The position numbers and the translations under genes are program-made. 64,000 nt of DNA, from contig JADJTQ010000003.1 in the NCBI GenBank assembly GCA_016711125.1, positions 868,001 to 932,000 of the forward strand, in the 5' to 3' direction. This document shows positions 1-9,279 of this stretch, one piece after another. Within the stretch, counting starts at the first letter, position 1. Each line of letters begins with the position of its first letter. This DNA comes from Saprospiraceae bacterium (GTDB lineage: Bacteria > Bacteroidota > Bacteroidia > Chitinophagales > Saprospiraceae). The notes beneath the pieces are model-generated. The model saw only the letters and a program-made list of their open reading frames with translations, was not told where the DNA came from and made no database searches.

Positions 1-1017
1 CCCCGGAGATCCAGTTGATGTGAATGTTGAAATATTTCCGGAAAAGGAACTTTGGGTCACCGAGGGAGGACAGCTCTCCAAAAATGGATATGACCAAAAT
101 TTGTTTTTGATCAATAAAAATCAAACTGATCTAATACTCAGTGATTCAGTTTCGCGAAATACTCCGCAATATCTTACAGCATTGCCCGGTAAATTAGTCG
201 AATTGACCGGCTATGAGATACCTACTGATTTTTCGGTTGTTTTTTCCGGAACCACTGACTATGGTTATTATTCAATTGAAAAATATTTAATTCGGACCGG
301 TCAGAATTATCATATTCCCTTGATTTGGTTACGTCCATCCCAGACTTCAGGTAAAACCATCTTAGTCATTGACGATAGGGGAAAGGCAACACACCGGATA
401 GTACCGGCTTAGTTTTTCAATTGGTGAGGGCAGGTCACCAGGTTCTTTTGCCTGATTTAAGTGGTTACGGTGAGATGGGGTCAAAGTTCACAGGTGATGC
501 CTTTATCCATCAGGTTCCGCTCAATATTTGGTATGCCGGTGCTTTGACTAAAAATTATCCCGTAACAATTAGAGCGGAAGAGCTCTATATTTTGAATCAA
601 TTTATCCGGCAAAAAAGAGCGCAGGATGAAGCACCAATAGCCATCGGTTTTGGCCCTGCTTCAATAGATTTATTGCTGGCCGGTGCAATGGGAGTAACTT
701 ATGAAGCGGTCTTCCTTAATAATCCATTGATTTCCTTAAAATCTTTGATGCGTGAAAAAGATTACCAGGTTAAGTTTATTCCTTCACTGATCCCTGGTAT
801 GTTATCCCATTTTGATTTCACGGATTTAATGAAAATAATACCTTATCAGATAACTGTGGTAAATCCAGTTTTGCCAAATGGAACCTTAGCCGGACCGGTA
901 AAGGCGTCATCGAATTATCAGGGCAACCGGAATAATGTGGAACTAATATTGGATCGGGATCAGGAAGCGACCAATACTGTCATCCTGCAGAAAATACAAT
1001 TGATGAATAATCGATAG
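1..1017 (+). pseudogene. Alpha/beta hydrolase, C-terminal part, frameshifted
   Basis: The reading frame is already open at base 1, so the N-terminus lies outside the window. The first part (to 412) and the second part (about 391 to 1017) are in different frames but read as one protein: the first ends in a strand-like ILVIDDRGKA stretch, and the second continues with LVFQLVRAGHQVLLPDLSG, the spacing expected around the nucleophile-side strands of a serine hydrolase. The gene resembles large secreted esterase or peptidase-like alpha/beta hydrolases. A small indel near 395-412 explains the break. Subfamily and substrate are not recognisable. Confidence 0.5.
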
Positions 1018-1233
1018 TGAGATAGAACATCAAATTCTGATTATTGATGAGGTGAGACTCTCTGTTAAATATTTAGTGGGTATCGCTGGAATATTGAAGG
1101 TGTCGCGGTTCGGGAGAGCTCTCCCTGTTTAGGCTGGCTTATGATGACTTTTATATTCTTCGGCTTCTAAAATCGAACAATTCGATAATTATTCAAAAGT
1201 CGACAGCTAAAAACGGACGAATGTCATCGGTGA

Positions 1234-1880
1234 CTAGCGGGTCACCAGTATCGGAAAGGATCTGGTTATGCCTCTTAATTGCACACTTATTTGATAAATG
1301 CCAGAAGGAAAATGATCCGTTTTCCAGCGATAATGATGATCGCCATTTGGGGTATTTTCTGAAAATAATCGATCCACCATTTGGCCATGAACATTATTTA
1401 CCATCACTTGGACAAGATGATTGCCGGCATTACGAATAATCAGAGTTGCTTCATTTTGTACAGGATTGGGATAGAATTGGGTTTCAATCGCTAATTGCTC
1501 AAAGTTAATGACCGGTGTGGAAGCTTCTCTGGAGATTGAAAAGGTATCAGAAATATCAAAATAATTTTCCGTCATGTCATTGTGTTGTATAATCTGGACC
1601 AACATTTTGGAGGATTCCATTTCTGGAGCCGGCCAGTCATATGTCAATTGATAGATGGGTAGACCCTCTTCAATAGGTTCCCGGTATCACCACCGTCACT
1701 GGAGAAAAAAAGTACCCAATCAATCTGATCATGTTCTACCAAGATCGACCAATTTATTGTGATGATATCACCCGGTTTAAAATGCGCGTCGGTCAATCTT
1801 GTTTCGAGCACGACGTGTGCTTGAAGGGAGGTCAACATACTTGACGCTAATAGTAATGACATTACAAATTTGAAAAACAT
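1234..1880 (-). pseudogene. Secreted protein with T9SS type A sorting domain, frameshifted
   Basis: An ATG at 1880 gives a clean signal peptide (MFFKFVMSLLLASSMLTSLQA). A short Ig-like region with the phrase SSDGGDT follows, then the frame breaks near 1680. The other frame resumes with EPIEEGLPIYQLTYDW, so one lost base restores the common SSDGGDTWEPI motif. The C-terminus (about 80 residues) starts with FYPNPVQNEATL, contains GQMV and ends in a lysine/arginine-poor beta strand, which is the type IX secretion sorting domain. The protein is therefore predicted to cross the outer membrane by T9SS and be anchored or released. Its function is unknown. It is convergent with the hydrolase at the left edge. 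Confidence 0.65.
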
Positions 1881-1913
1881 TTTTGCACTTTTATAGAGTC
1901 TAAAAGTAACCAT

Positions 1914-2668
1914 ATTCTAGCAAAAGCATCACTTGCGTGAGTTTGACAATCTGATGATTATCGTCACTACTGTACTAAAGGCTCTTAGGCGTTTTTAGTG
2001 GGTAGTTCATTAATTCATATGTTTTAACAAATGCGACTATTGCATTGCTCAGCACCCCTCGACCCGACGCTATCAACTTCGTCAAGACTTCGTCGATCGG
2101 AGAAAGCTATGGGCGAGTCCCTCGCTCGACGCTAAAGCTATGAGCGACAGCGTCCGCCTAGGAGGCTACGGCCTCCGGAGGACAGCGTCTGACTCCCCTG
2201 AAAGGGGAGAACGGGCCCTCCCGCTCGTTGCCAGTACATTTTTCAATCACTTTGAATGTTTAATATACTTCTTCTAGTAGTAGGCTGTAGAAGTCCCCTT
2301 TTAGGCGGCGGTGCTGACATTTATCGTCAGTAGGATTTAGGGGTCTACGACACGTTTTTCTTCCATGTTAAATCGTTACCACTGCGAGTCTTTTACCGCC
2401 TCACTTGATTCCATTTCAGCCCGATATCAAATTCTGCGTTATATAATACAGCGAGAGCCACAGATGAATATCTAGATCGAAATTACTTTTATGCGAAAAA
2501 TTGAGACTCATTAAATACGGGGTAAACCCGTATTAAAATTGCAAATGAATGGCGGTTCAGTTGGATAAGTAAGTCGATGCGATGATGCACTAGAGCTTGC
2601 AAGATCGGCCACGAGACGATCTCTCATTGCCACTTTTTTGCCGGGAAATTAGCATCAAGAACCACTTT
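1914..2668. other. Gene-free interval, 755 bp
   Basis: No credible coding sequence is visible on either strand. The stretch from about 2040 to 2230 is GC-rich, with short inverted repeats built from CGCTCGACGCTAAAGC-like and GGCCTCC-like words, and it includes the UACG hairpin listed separately. Confidence 0.5.
2161..2176. terminator. Stem-loop with TACG tetraloop
   Basis: A perfect 6-bp stem GGAGGC/GCCTCC closes a TACG loop, an exceptionally stable tetraloop in RNA. No U-tract follows, so it may be a structural or repeat element rather than an intrinsic terminator. It sits between two minus-strand genes. Confidence 0.3.
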
Positions 2669-4597
2669 TTATGGGGTTGCGATAATGAGCAGTGCTCCTG
2701 ACTCCGTGGTCAACAAGCCTCCAGGTTGAACCTCCAATGTATTGGCCTGGGCAGTTAATCCCGACTTAACCACCACTGATTGACCATTTGCAATAATGAC
2801 GGCATCACAGCTTTGGGGCATGCGATTGAGGCTCCAATAGGAGGAGCTGCCATGCCAATAGGCATTATTGGGGCCAATCCATTGATTAACCTCACTGGTC
2901 GTGCAGGAAACTCTAACCCCATAATAGGGCAACGACTTTCCAATTTCATATGCTCCCAAATCGGGAGCATTGCTCAGGTAACCCTCATTGATATTGGGCA
3001 AATAGACCCCGGCATCCTTAGCAGGACATAATGACTTAATCGTGTAATACTGCAGATAAAAAGAGTCTACATTCTGAGGATTGGAGCCATCAAGGGTATA
3101 GCCTAAACTGTCGAAGCAATTTCCCTGGTCAATTCTGATACCATTAAACTCCTGTCCGGTTGAGTCATGAAATTCGGGAATATCATCAAGCCGGTCTCCC
3201 CACTTAAATGCGTATTGATAATTGCCCCAATCAAAACCGTCGTGATTAAAATCCGTTTTCCAATTGATCGGTGTTTTACTTCCATTTTCCCATGCATAGC
3301 GGTCTTGAATACTAATCCATAGGTTGTTTTTTATTTCAAAATTGACCAAAAACTCAGAGCCCGAAGCCATCGGTCCGCTATTGCAAATAAACGTATTGTG
3401 AGCGATCAGTGCACGGTCTGAGCGGTCTCTCAGCTTAAGTACACTCTGATTATTTAAGACGGCCACTTGATTATATAAGACATAATAGGGTGCACCATCC
3501 ATGGGTTGAAAACTAATGCCATTGTTAAATAGATTAGTGATCCGGTTTTTCCAGGCTCGATTGTTTGCATGACCATAGTCAAACTCGATTCCGTCGTCTG
3601 ATGTGTCAAAAATGTCATTGCCAAACATATCCACGTTTTTATGCGGATACGATATTCCATCCGCTACCCTTGATATCGTATTGTAACATATGGTATGATG
3701 ACTAGTGTGTTCCAGTTCAATGCCCTCACCCGAAAAATCGGAAGTTTTTGGAATATTATCTCCTACGATAATATTGTCGGCGATATACCAGGCCTCTCCA
3801 CCATCGTTTAAATAAATGCCATAATGATTATTGATAAATTGACATCGGCTGACGACCACCTCTTTTGGGCCCGGTGCGGATGTGCGCAGGCCGTATTGCT
3901 GATCCACGATTTTTAATCCTTCCAACCAAATATAGTCGGCCTCAATTCTGATTCCCGCAAAGATAGGATCTCCATCCCCGGCGCTTTTCCATATGATGTG
4001 ATTTTGTGCGGTACCTGCGGCATTAAAATAAATGACTCCACCATAGTTGCCGCCATGCAGAAGAAAAATATCGCCCGGTTGTGCCATGGCCTCGGCGGCA
4101 TCAACACCTAGAAAGGGAGTGGATTGGGTGCCATTACCTCCTCCGTTTCCCGGTACTACATGGTAGGTCTGCCCAGTCGTAGGCATTACTGGAATTGCTC
4201 TGGTACTCACCACTATATTTGAGACAATGTCACCGCCTTCGGGGTCGGTCAAAGTGAGTTTTATATCGTAATTGGTACCAGGATCCAGAAAAAAGATACT
4301 TCCAGCCAGCATGTTGTAACCCTGAAAAATGACTCGATACAGGGGCATTGCACCTTGATAGGAGACTGTACCGGCTTTTCTAAACTGCACTGCACAAACG
4401 GCATTGTGATTATCATCACCGGTCAAAGGCCATTCGATACCAATCGAGTGGATTGTGCTGTATGACTCTACCACTCCGGGAGATACGGGATTGACCTCGC
4501 TTAATTGAAAACCGTAAATCAAAATTAAAGTAGCGAAAATAGATTTTACAGACCCTCTATACCTATGAATCGTTTTGGGAGGCAATTCTAATCTCAT
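2669..4597 (-). CDS. Secreted right-handed parallel beta-helix protein
   Basis: A 642-aa protein with a hydrophobic N-terminal segment (residues about 18-34) that is probably a signal peptide. Residues about 40-135 look like a fibronectin-type domain (LDPGTNYDIKLTLTDPEGG). From about 145 the sequence carries short pectate-lyase/PbH1-like repeats rich in NN, DG and I-x-N turns (NNHYGIYLNDGG, NTISRVADGISY, DTSDDGIEFDYG), followed by a small C-terminal Gly/Ser-rich domain (GLTAQANTLEVQPGG) that looks like a G8 or autotransporter-like strand repeat. Such folds bind or cleave polysaccharides, but no catalytic residues can be assigned. No T9SS tail is evident. Confidence 0.75.
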   Translation of the reverse strand: MRLELPPKTIHRYRGSVKSIFATLILIYGFQLSEVNPVSPGVVESYSTIHSIGIEWPLTGDDNHNAVCAVQFRKAGTVSYQGAMPLYRVIFQGYNMLAGSIFFLDPGTNYDIKLTLTDPEGGDIVSNIVVSTRAIPVMPTTGQTYHVVPGNGGGNGTQSTPFLGVDAAEAMAQPGDIFLLHGGNYGGVIYFNAAGTAQNHIIWKSAGDGDPIFAGIRIEADYIWLEGLKIVDQQYGLRTSAPGPKEVVVSRCQFINNHYGIYLNDGGEAWYIADNIIVGDNIPKTSDFSGEGIELEHTSHHTICYNTISRVADGISYPHKNVDMFGNDIFDTSDDGIEFDYGHANNRAWKNRITNLFNNGISFQPMDGAPYYVLYNQVAVLNNQSVLKLRDRSDRALIAHNTFICNSGPMASGSEFLVNFEIKNNLWISIQDRYAWENGSKTPINWKTDFNHDGFDWGNYQYAFKWGDRLDDIPEFHDSTGQEFNGIRIDQGNCFDSLGYTLDGSNPQNVDSFYLQYYTIKSLCPAKDAGVYLPNINEGYLSNAPDLGAYEIGKSLPYYGVRVSCTTSEVNQWIGPNNAYWHGSSSYWSLNRMPQSCDAVIIANGQSVVVKSGLTAQANTLEVQPGGLLTTESGALLIIATP

Positions 4598-4879
4598 GAC
4601 AACACATTTTTACCGATGGTCAGACATTTCGGGTTTCCTGTTAGATATAGAATACCTTCAAATATCAGACCATCACGTCTAAGGAATTCTGTTTTTAAAA
4701 TGTGTCGCAGTGAAATGACTTCAGGAGTCTTGGTAAATAGGCAGATGCTTCTTTAACGTTATGATGGTTCCGGATATTTTGGGTGTCGTAAACTCCGTGA
4801 TTATTCCACAAGTCTTAGCTGCTGTTTACTGAGCTTGTCAAAAGTGCTTTGTTCTCTTCATGTAGTAAAAGCTTGCCTA

Positions 4880-5308
4880 CTAGGGGTGCGCGGCCACCCA
4901 GACTTCCCCGTCTTCAAAGATTTCTTTTTTCCATATCGGTACTGTTTGCTTAAGGGTGTCAATCGCATACTGGCAGGCTTCGAAAGCCGCTTTGCGATGA
5001 GGAGCAGACACCGCAATGATCACCGCGATTTCGCCGATCTCCAGGTTTCCTACCCGGTGGTGGATGCTGACTTTGTTGGCGCCAAATTTTGATCCCAGAT
5101 CGGTTGCTATTTTTCGCATTTCTGAAACCGCCATGGGCTCATAGGCCTCAAAATCAAGACGACTGACGGGCTTGCCGGCGGTTTTGTTTCGGACAGTCCC
5201 AACAAAGATGTTTATCCCTCCACAATCAGGCGAACTGACAAAATGATAACCTGATTCAATCGAAAGAGGCTCAGATAAAAGGGTAATATCGATCATTTCC
5301 TGGTTCAT
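4880..5308 (-). CDS. moaE: Molybdopterin synthase catalytic subunit MoaE
   Basis: A 142-aa protein of the usual MoaE length. It shows the family landmarks GGINIFVGTVRN near residue 30, LDFEAYEPMA, the HRVGNLEIGEIAV strand and the terminal KQTVPIWKKEIFEDGEVWV block, which contains the catalytic lysines. With thiocarboxylated MoaD it converts cyclic pyranopterin monophosphate to molybdopterin in the cytoplasm. moaD lies about 280 bp upstream on the same strand, so they may be co-transcribed. The product would supply the molybdenum hydroxylase encoded at 22.4-26.4 kb. Confidence 0.93.
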   Translation of the reverse strand: MNQEMIDITLLSEPLSIESGYHFVSSPDCGGINIFVGTVRNKTAGKPVSRLDFEAYEPMAVSEMRKIATDLGSKFGANKVSIHHRVGNLEIGEIAVIIAVSAPHRKAAFEACQYAIDTLKQTVPIWKKEIFEDGEVWVAAHP

Positions 5309-5591
5309 GGTATAAAGATACGAAGACTGGAGGTGGGAAGAAAAAGGGATTAAGATATTGTCTTTAGGTGGGGTAGCATCCAGTCAACTGAATCTTTAGG
5401 CTGTTGGCTAGATCTGGCGGGTGTTGCTAACTATTGGAGGTGTCGAATGGTATGAAAGAGTAGGGGATCGTAAGCTTATCCTGACTCTGGCAGAGATTGC
5501 CTGACTTTTATATTCTGCGGCTTCAAGGGCCCACAATTCAATAATTATTCGAAATCTACCTACTAAAAAATGGGTGAAGGTCCAGAAATTG

Positions 5592-5834
5592 CTAACCACC
5601 ACTCACCGGCGGAATGATTACGACCTCATCGTTCTCACTTATGATTTGATTATCGTCGACGTATTCCTGATTGATAGCTAAAGCTAGCGAACGTAATTTG
5701 GAAAACTGAGGATGCTGCTCGATCAGGTGTGCTTTGAGTAGGGCAACTGATGTTGATTCCGCCATGTCCAATTCCATGGTTCGGGCTCCAAGAATGTCTT
5801 TAGCAATACCGAAAGCAAGAATTTTGATTTTCAT
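5592..5834 (-). CDS. moaD: Molybdopterin synthase sulfur carrier subunit MoaD
   Basis: An 80-aa ubiquitin-like protein starting MKIKILAFGIAKDILG and ending in the diagnostic Gly-Gly (VVIIPPVSGG), whose terminal glycine is adenylated and thiocarboxylated to carry sulfur to MoaE. Its length and the NDEVVIIPPVSGG tail match the family closely. It lies upstream of moaE on the same strand. No other moa, moe or mog gene is in the window, so the rest of the cofactor pathway must lie elsewhere. Confidence 0.92.
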   Translation of the reverse strand: MKIKILAFGIAKDILGARTMELDMAESTSVALLKAHLIEQHPQFSKLRSLALAINQEYVDDNQIISENDEVVIIPPVSGG

Positions 5835-6047
5835 ATACCAAATTTAAACAATTGTCTGATCTAATGGGTCATAGTGGAAATGGTGAAGGGCATTATCTCG
5901 CGAAGATACCCTCTTTATGATTCTGTCGACAAGCTTCGGTTATTAAATGAATTTTTTTCGGACGGCTGCGATATGATACAGTGAAATAGGTATCCTCCCG
6001 AAACATAATACGATACCACACTCATAGATATTATTGCTGATGTTCAT

Positions 6048-6752
6048 CTATTTACTTTCAGCATTGCAAAATGTTAATACCTTAATCAAATCCTCTTCCC
6101 GGTCAATTCTGATTTTTTCCGCTTTGATATATTCTTGAATCTTATTTTCCAATTCAGGAAACACCTTTTCCAATTGTTTTAATTTCCGAAAAGGGATTAA
6201 TTCATTTTTCGCCAGCAGAAAATAGGCCTGGGCATCCATCAGTCCAAAATTCCCAAGCAGAATTAACTCATAGAGGAGATGTTTATCTTTTAAAGTGGGT
6301 AAAAATTCATCTTCGCTTTTGTAAGTATTAGTGGTGCTTGAATAAGTGTTTGATGTTCTTCCCAAACCTGTTTCTTGTCCGGTGCGTTCCATAGTTTGTT
6401 TTCGGTGCACCAGTAAGGTCACCTCACCGTTATACAACACTTCATAGACCACATCATCGATGGGTAAAAAGTCGATGTTTGCGATAGTGATTCGCTCACC
6501 TGCACTCACGGGTTCATAAGCAATTTTTGCCCGGTTCAGATCGATGATCAGTTCTTCTGTAAGTAGATTGTAATTCAATTGGGCTTTACTAGGATCACCT
6601 TTCTGCCGGTTGATGATCCCCTCCTGAAATTCTGGAAACCGGTAGTGTTTACCCTTTCGGTCGTCCTTGTTTTCTGTCACATTGATTACTTGCGCTTGAA
6701 CAGAATTGAAGAATAATAAGGTCAAAAACACGATTAAATATTTTGCACTCAT
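6048..6752 (-). CDS. Secreted hypothetical protein
   Basis: A 234-aa protein with a clear signal peptide (MSAKYLIVFLTLLFFNSVQAQ, cleavage after AQA). The mature part has a strand-rich middle (ITIANIDFLPIDDVVYEVLYN) and a helical, charged C-terminus (KLKQLEKVFPELENKIQEYIKAEKIRIDREEDLIKVL). I do not recognise the family. The architecture resembles small periplasmic Bacteroidota proteins of unknown role. It stands alone, with 214 bp to moaD and a long gap on the other side. Confidence 0.7.
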   Translation of the reverse strand: MSAKYLIVFLTLLFFNSVQAQVINVTENKDDRKGKHYRFPEFQEGIINRQKGDPSKAQLNYNLLTEELIIDLNRAKIAYEPVSAGERITIANIDFLPIDDVVYEVLYNGEVTLLVHRKQTMERTGQETGLGRTSNTYSSTTNTYKSEDEFLPTLKDKHLLYELILLGNFGLMDAQAYFLLAKNELIPFRKLKQLEKVFPELENKIQEYIKAEKIRIDREEDLIKVLTFCNAESK

Positions 6753-7289
6753 GTTAAGTCATTTTTAGAAATTGGAGTACTGTGTTGATAATAGTGGATC
6801 TTGCATTAATTAATGTAACGTTTCAGTGCCTTTGCATTGTCGCCTGTCTGGTTGACAATGGCAGACTCTCACAGACCTGCTGTGCCTCATTCCTGCCGTC
6901 TCAATGTGTCATAAAGCCCTTTCAAATCTACCAAATACCAATGCGAAGGCCTGGGGGCAATATTATAGGGTTTTTGTGATGAATGCAAATATCCAGGTCG
7001 TCTCATGAGAACATAGAGCTTGAAGAGTGACCTGATCTATGATTTTACATAGGAAGACGCTGAATTCGGTGAGAGCAAATGGTCAAAGATATCCTCCTTC
7101 CTTCGATGGCTAATCAAAGAAAGGTCAAATCCTTCGGTATGAGGTAGTGACTGCATTCATTGATGAGGATCACCATGAATACAGTGTACTACCCACTTTT
7201 GAGGTGTCACTTTCGGCAATTCAGGGTAGCTCACAAAACTAATCCAAGCCAAGTTACGAAAATTGGGTTATCTTGTTTACAATGTTATA
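6753..7289. other. Gene-free interval, 537 bp
   Basis: I see no coding sequence, RNA gene or convincing repeat here. Short reading frames present are low-quality and lack ribosome binding context. Confidence 0.4.
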
Positions 7290-7550
7290 TCAACACGACT
7301 GAAAGTCACTCAGCATTATTTGGTCAACACTGATTAGCTTGTCGAGACGGATCATTTTGCCATCTGCCGGTATTAGGTATTCTACTTTTTGGATGATTTG
7401 AAAATCCACGATCCTATCCTCAATCGTGGTTTCGTTTTCTTGCTCATTCAGGTACCTGATTTTCACTTTTTTACCCAAAGTGGCTAGCGCCTCCAAATGG
7501 TCGTAAAACGTGCACGATATTGGAATGTATTTTTCTTGTTTCCCCATCAT
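7290..7550 (-). CDS. Rof-like Rho-binding antiterminator family protein
   Basis: An 86-aa protein. The N-terminal YIPISCTFYDHLEALATLGK matches the Y-x-PI-x-C-x-x-YD-x-LE signature of the Rof (Rho-off) family, followed by the Sm-like barrel strands and VEYLIPADGKMIRLDKLISVD at the end. Rof binds and inhibits the termination factor Rho in Enterobacteria; many family members elsewhere are uncharacterised. Its start codon follows directly after the stop of the upstream PLP decarboxylase with no spacer, so the two are probably translated from one message. Confidence 0.7.
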   Translation of the reverse strand: MMGKQEKYIPISCTFYDHLEALATLGKKVKIRYLNEQENETTIEDRIVDFQIIQKVEYLIPADGKMIRLDKLISVDQIMLSDFQSC

Positions 7551-8969
7551 CTATTCACTCGCTATTTCTTCAATTTTATCCAACAACGCTTCGATATTCT
7601 TAGAGGTGGTGCCCTCATTCATAACGACCAAGCGGAGATAACGGATGCCCTTTACTTCGGTACTGGTGATGTAAAATTCACCTGTTTTGATGAGCTTTTC
7701 CCGTAGTTTTAATTGATTGTAAGTTTCAGGTTTGTAGCGGAAACAAATAATATTTGACTCTACCGGAATGTCGCAGCTAAACCCTGGCCGGTTATGGATT
7801 ATTTTGGCAAAATCCCGGCTGTTATTGTATAGCTTTTCAATAAAGTCCGCCATGCCCTTCTCACCAATAGCGGCCAGAACAAAAAATAGTTTGGTGGCAA
7901 TCGCCGTTTTGGTACACTCTATTTGATAGGGTAAAACATCATATCCGGGATTTTCTTTCTCATGAATGAGATAGCTGGCTTTTTGTGCAAAAGTACCGTG
8001 ATAATGTTTTTTGTTTTTAAACAAGAGACCGGTACTTAATGAGGAGGTTTGCATCATTTTGTGAGCATCCCAAATCATCGAATCTGCCTTTTGAATACCT
8101 TTTAGCAAGTGGGCGTATTTACCAGACAAAATAGCCGTCGCTCCGTGAGGACTATCTACGTGAAACCAACACTTGTTGTCAAGACAAATATCAGCTATTT
8201 CGTCCACGGGGTCGTAAAGCCCGGTCGCTGTCGCACAAGCATTCGCCACTACTGCCATGATTTCTTTGCCCAGATTTTTCTGATCTTGGATCAATGCCTC
8301 CAGTTTTTCAGATTCGACGACTTCGTATTTGTTGGTGGGTATCGGCACGATGGCTCCGCTGCCCAGCCCGGTAATACTCACTGCCCGGGCGATTGAATAA
8401 TGGGTGTTTTCCGGTGCCAGAACGACGAGTTCTTTTTTGACTCCTTTTACCCAGGCTTCAGGATCACTTACGGCTCTGGCAGCAAGCATGGCATGAACAT
8501 TAGCCAGCGAACCCCCATGGGTAAACAACCCGGCTCCACTTTCCTGCCAACCCACTTTTTCCAACATCCATCTGACCATTTCCTGCTCGATGGTGGCAGC
8601 AGAAGGTCCCATCTCGTAGATAGACATTGGATTGCAGATCAATCCATGGATGATATCTGCCAACGCTGCTGCCGGATGTGGTACCCCAACCTGGTGTCCG
8701 ATATAATTGGGGTGATGCATATGCATCGAATTATCCAGGTATTTGCGGAGAAACTCACCAAGATTATCCAGATCCAGCCCACCATGCCGGATCAACCCTT
8801 CTATATTCATCTCCTTGCTCAGCTCAGCCATAGATCGCAGCTGGACTACGGGAGTTGTACCCGCCTGACTTTCCTGGAGATAACGGGTCAGTTCATTGAC
8901 AACTTCGGTTGCTGCTGAGTGGTACGATATACTGTCGTGGTTAATCATAGTTATCAATATGGCTGACAA
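7551..8969 (-). CDS. Group II PLP-dependent amino acid decarboxylase
   Basis: A 472-aa protein of the aromatic-L-amino-acid / glutamate / 2,4-diaminobutyrate decarboxylase superfamily. Visible landmarks are HHPNYIGHQVGVP (substrate-side loop), GLFTHGGSLANVHAM (phosphate-binding turn), WFHVDSPHGA (the Asp that contacts the pyridine ring) and DAHKMMQTS (the PLP-binding lysine). A start at the eighth residue (MINHDS) is also possible. The true substrate cannot be fixed from motifs alone. The following Rof-like gene abuts it. Confidence 0.85.
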   Translation of the reverse strand: MSAILITMINHDSISYHSAATEVVNELTRYLQESQAGTTPVVQLRSMAELSKEMNIEGLIRHGGLDLDNLGEFLRKYLDNSMHMHHPNYIGHQVGVPHPAAALADIIHGLICNPMSIYEMGPSAATIEQEMVRWMLEKVGWQESGAGLFTHGGSLANVHAMLAARAVSDPEAWVKGVKKELVVLAPENTHYSIARAVSITGLGSGAIVPIPTNKYEVVESEKLEALIQDQKNLGKEIMAVVANACATATGLYDPVDEIADICLDNKCWFHVDSPHGATAILSGKYAHLLKGIQKADSMIWDAHKMMQTSSLSTGLLFKNKKHYHGTFAQKASYLIHEKENPGYDVLPYQIECTKTAIATKLFFVLAAIGEKGMADFIEKLYNNSRDFAKIIHNRPGFSCDIPVESNIICFRYKPETYNQLKLREKLIKTGEFYITSTEVKGIRYLRLVVMNEGTTSKNIEALLDKIEEIASE

Positions 8970-9279
8970 ATTTAGACAACTAAGGGACTTGGATCTTCAA
9001 ATCAAGCACAAATAATAGTTAGATATCTTTCAGAACCCTTAACTCTCGCCATTCCCACCAGTCAAAACATAATATTTTGAATACCCGCTAGTGTATTTGA
9101 TTTACTCGCGATGTTATCATGCAACAGCAATAGTTATCTTGTGGTTGAGAAATCTTTTTAAGATGTGTCAAGTCAAACAAGAAGTTGATAACCTAATAAA
9201 ACAAGATCCAGCAAAGTCAGCGGCTTTTTCCGTTTTAAAGTACCTTGTTTATCGGGCATTCATTAACCGGTCCATAATC
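8970..9279. other. Divergent intergenic region
   Basis: This lies between the minus-strand decarboxylase and the plus-strand amidohydrolase and should hold both promoters. An open frame runs upstream of the amidohydrolase start from 9091, but its composition is not signal-peptide-like, so I treat it as non-coding. Confidence 0.4.
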
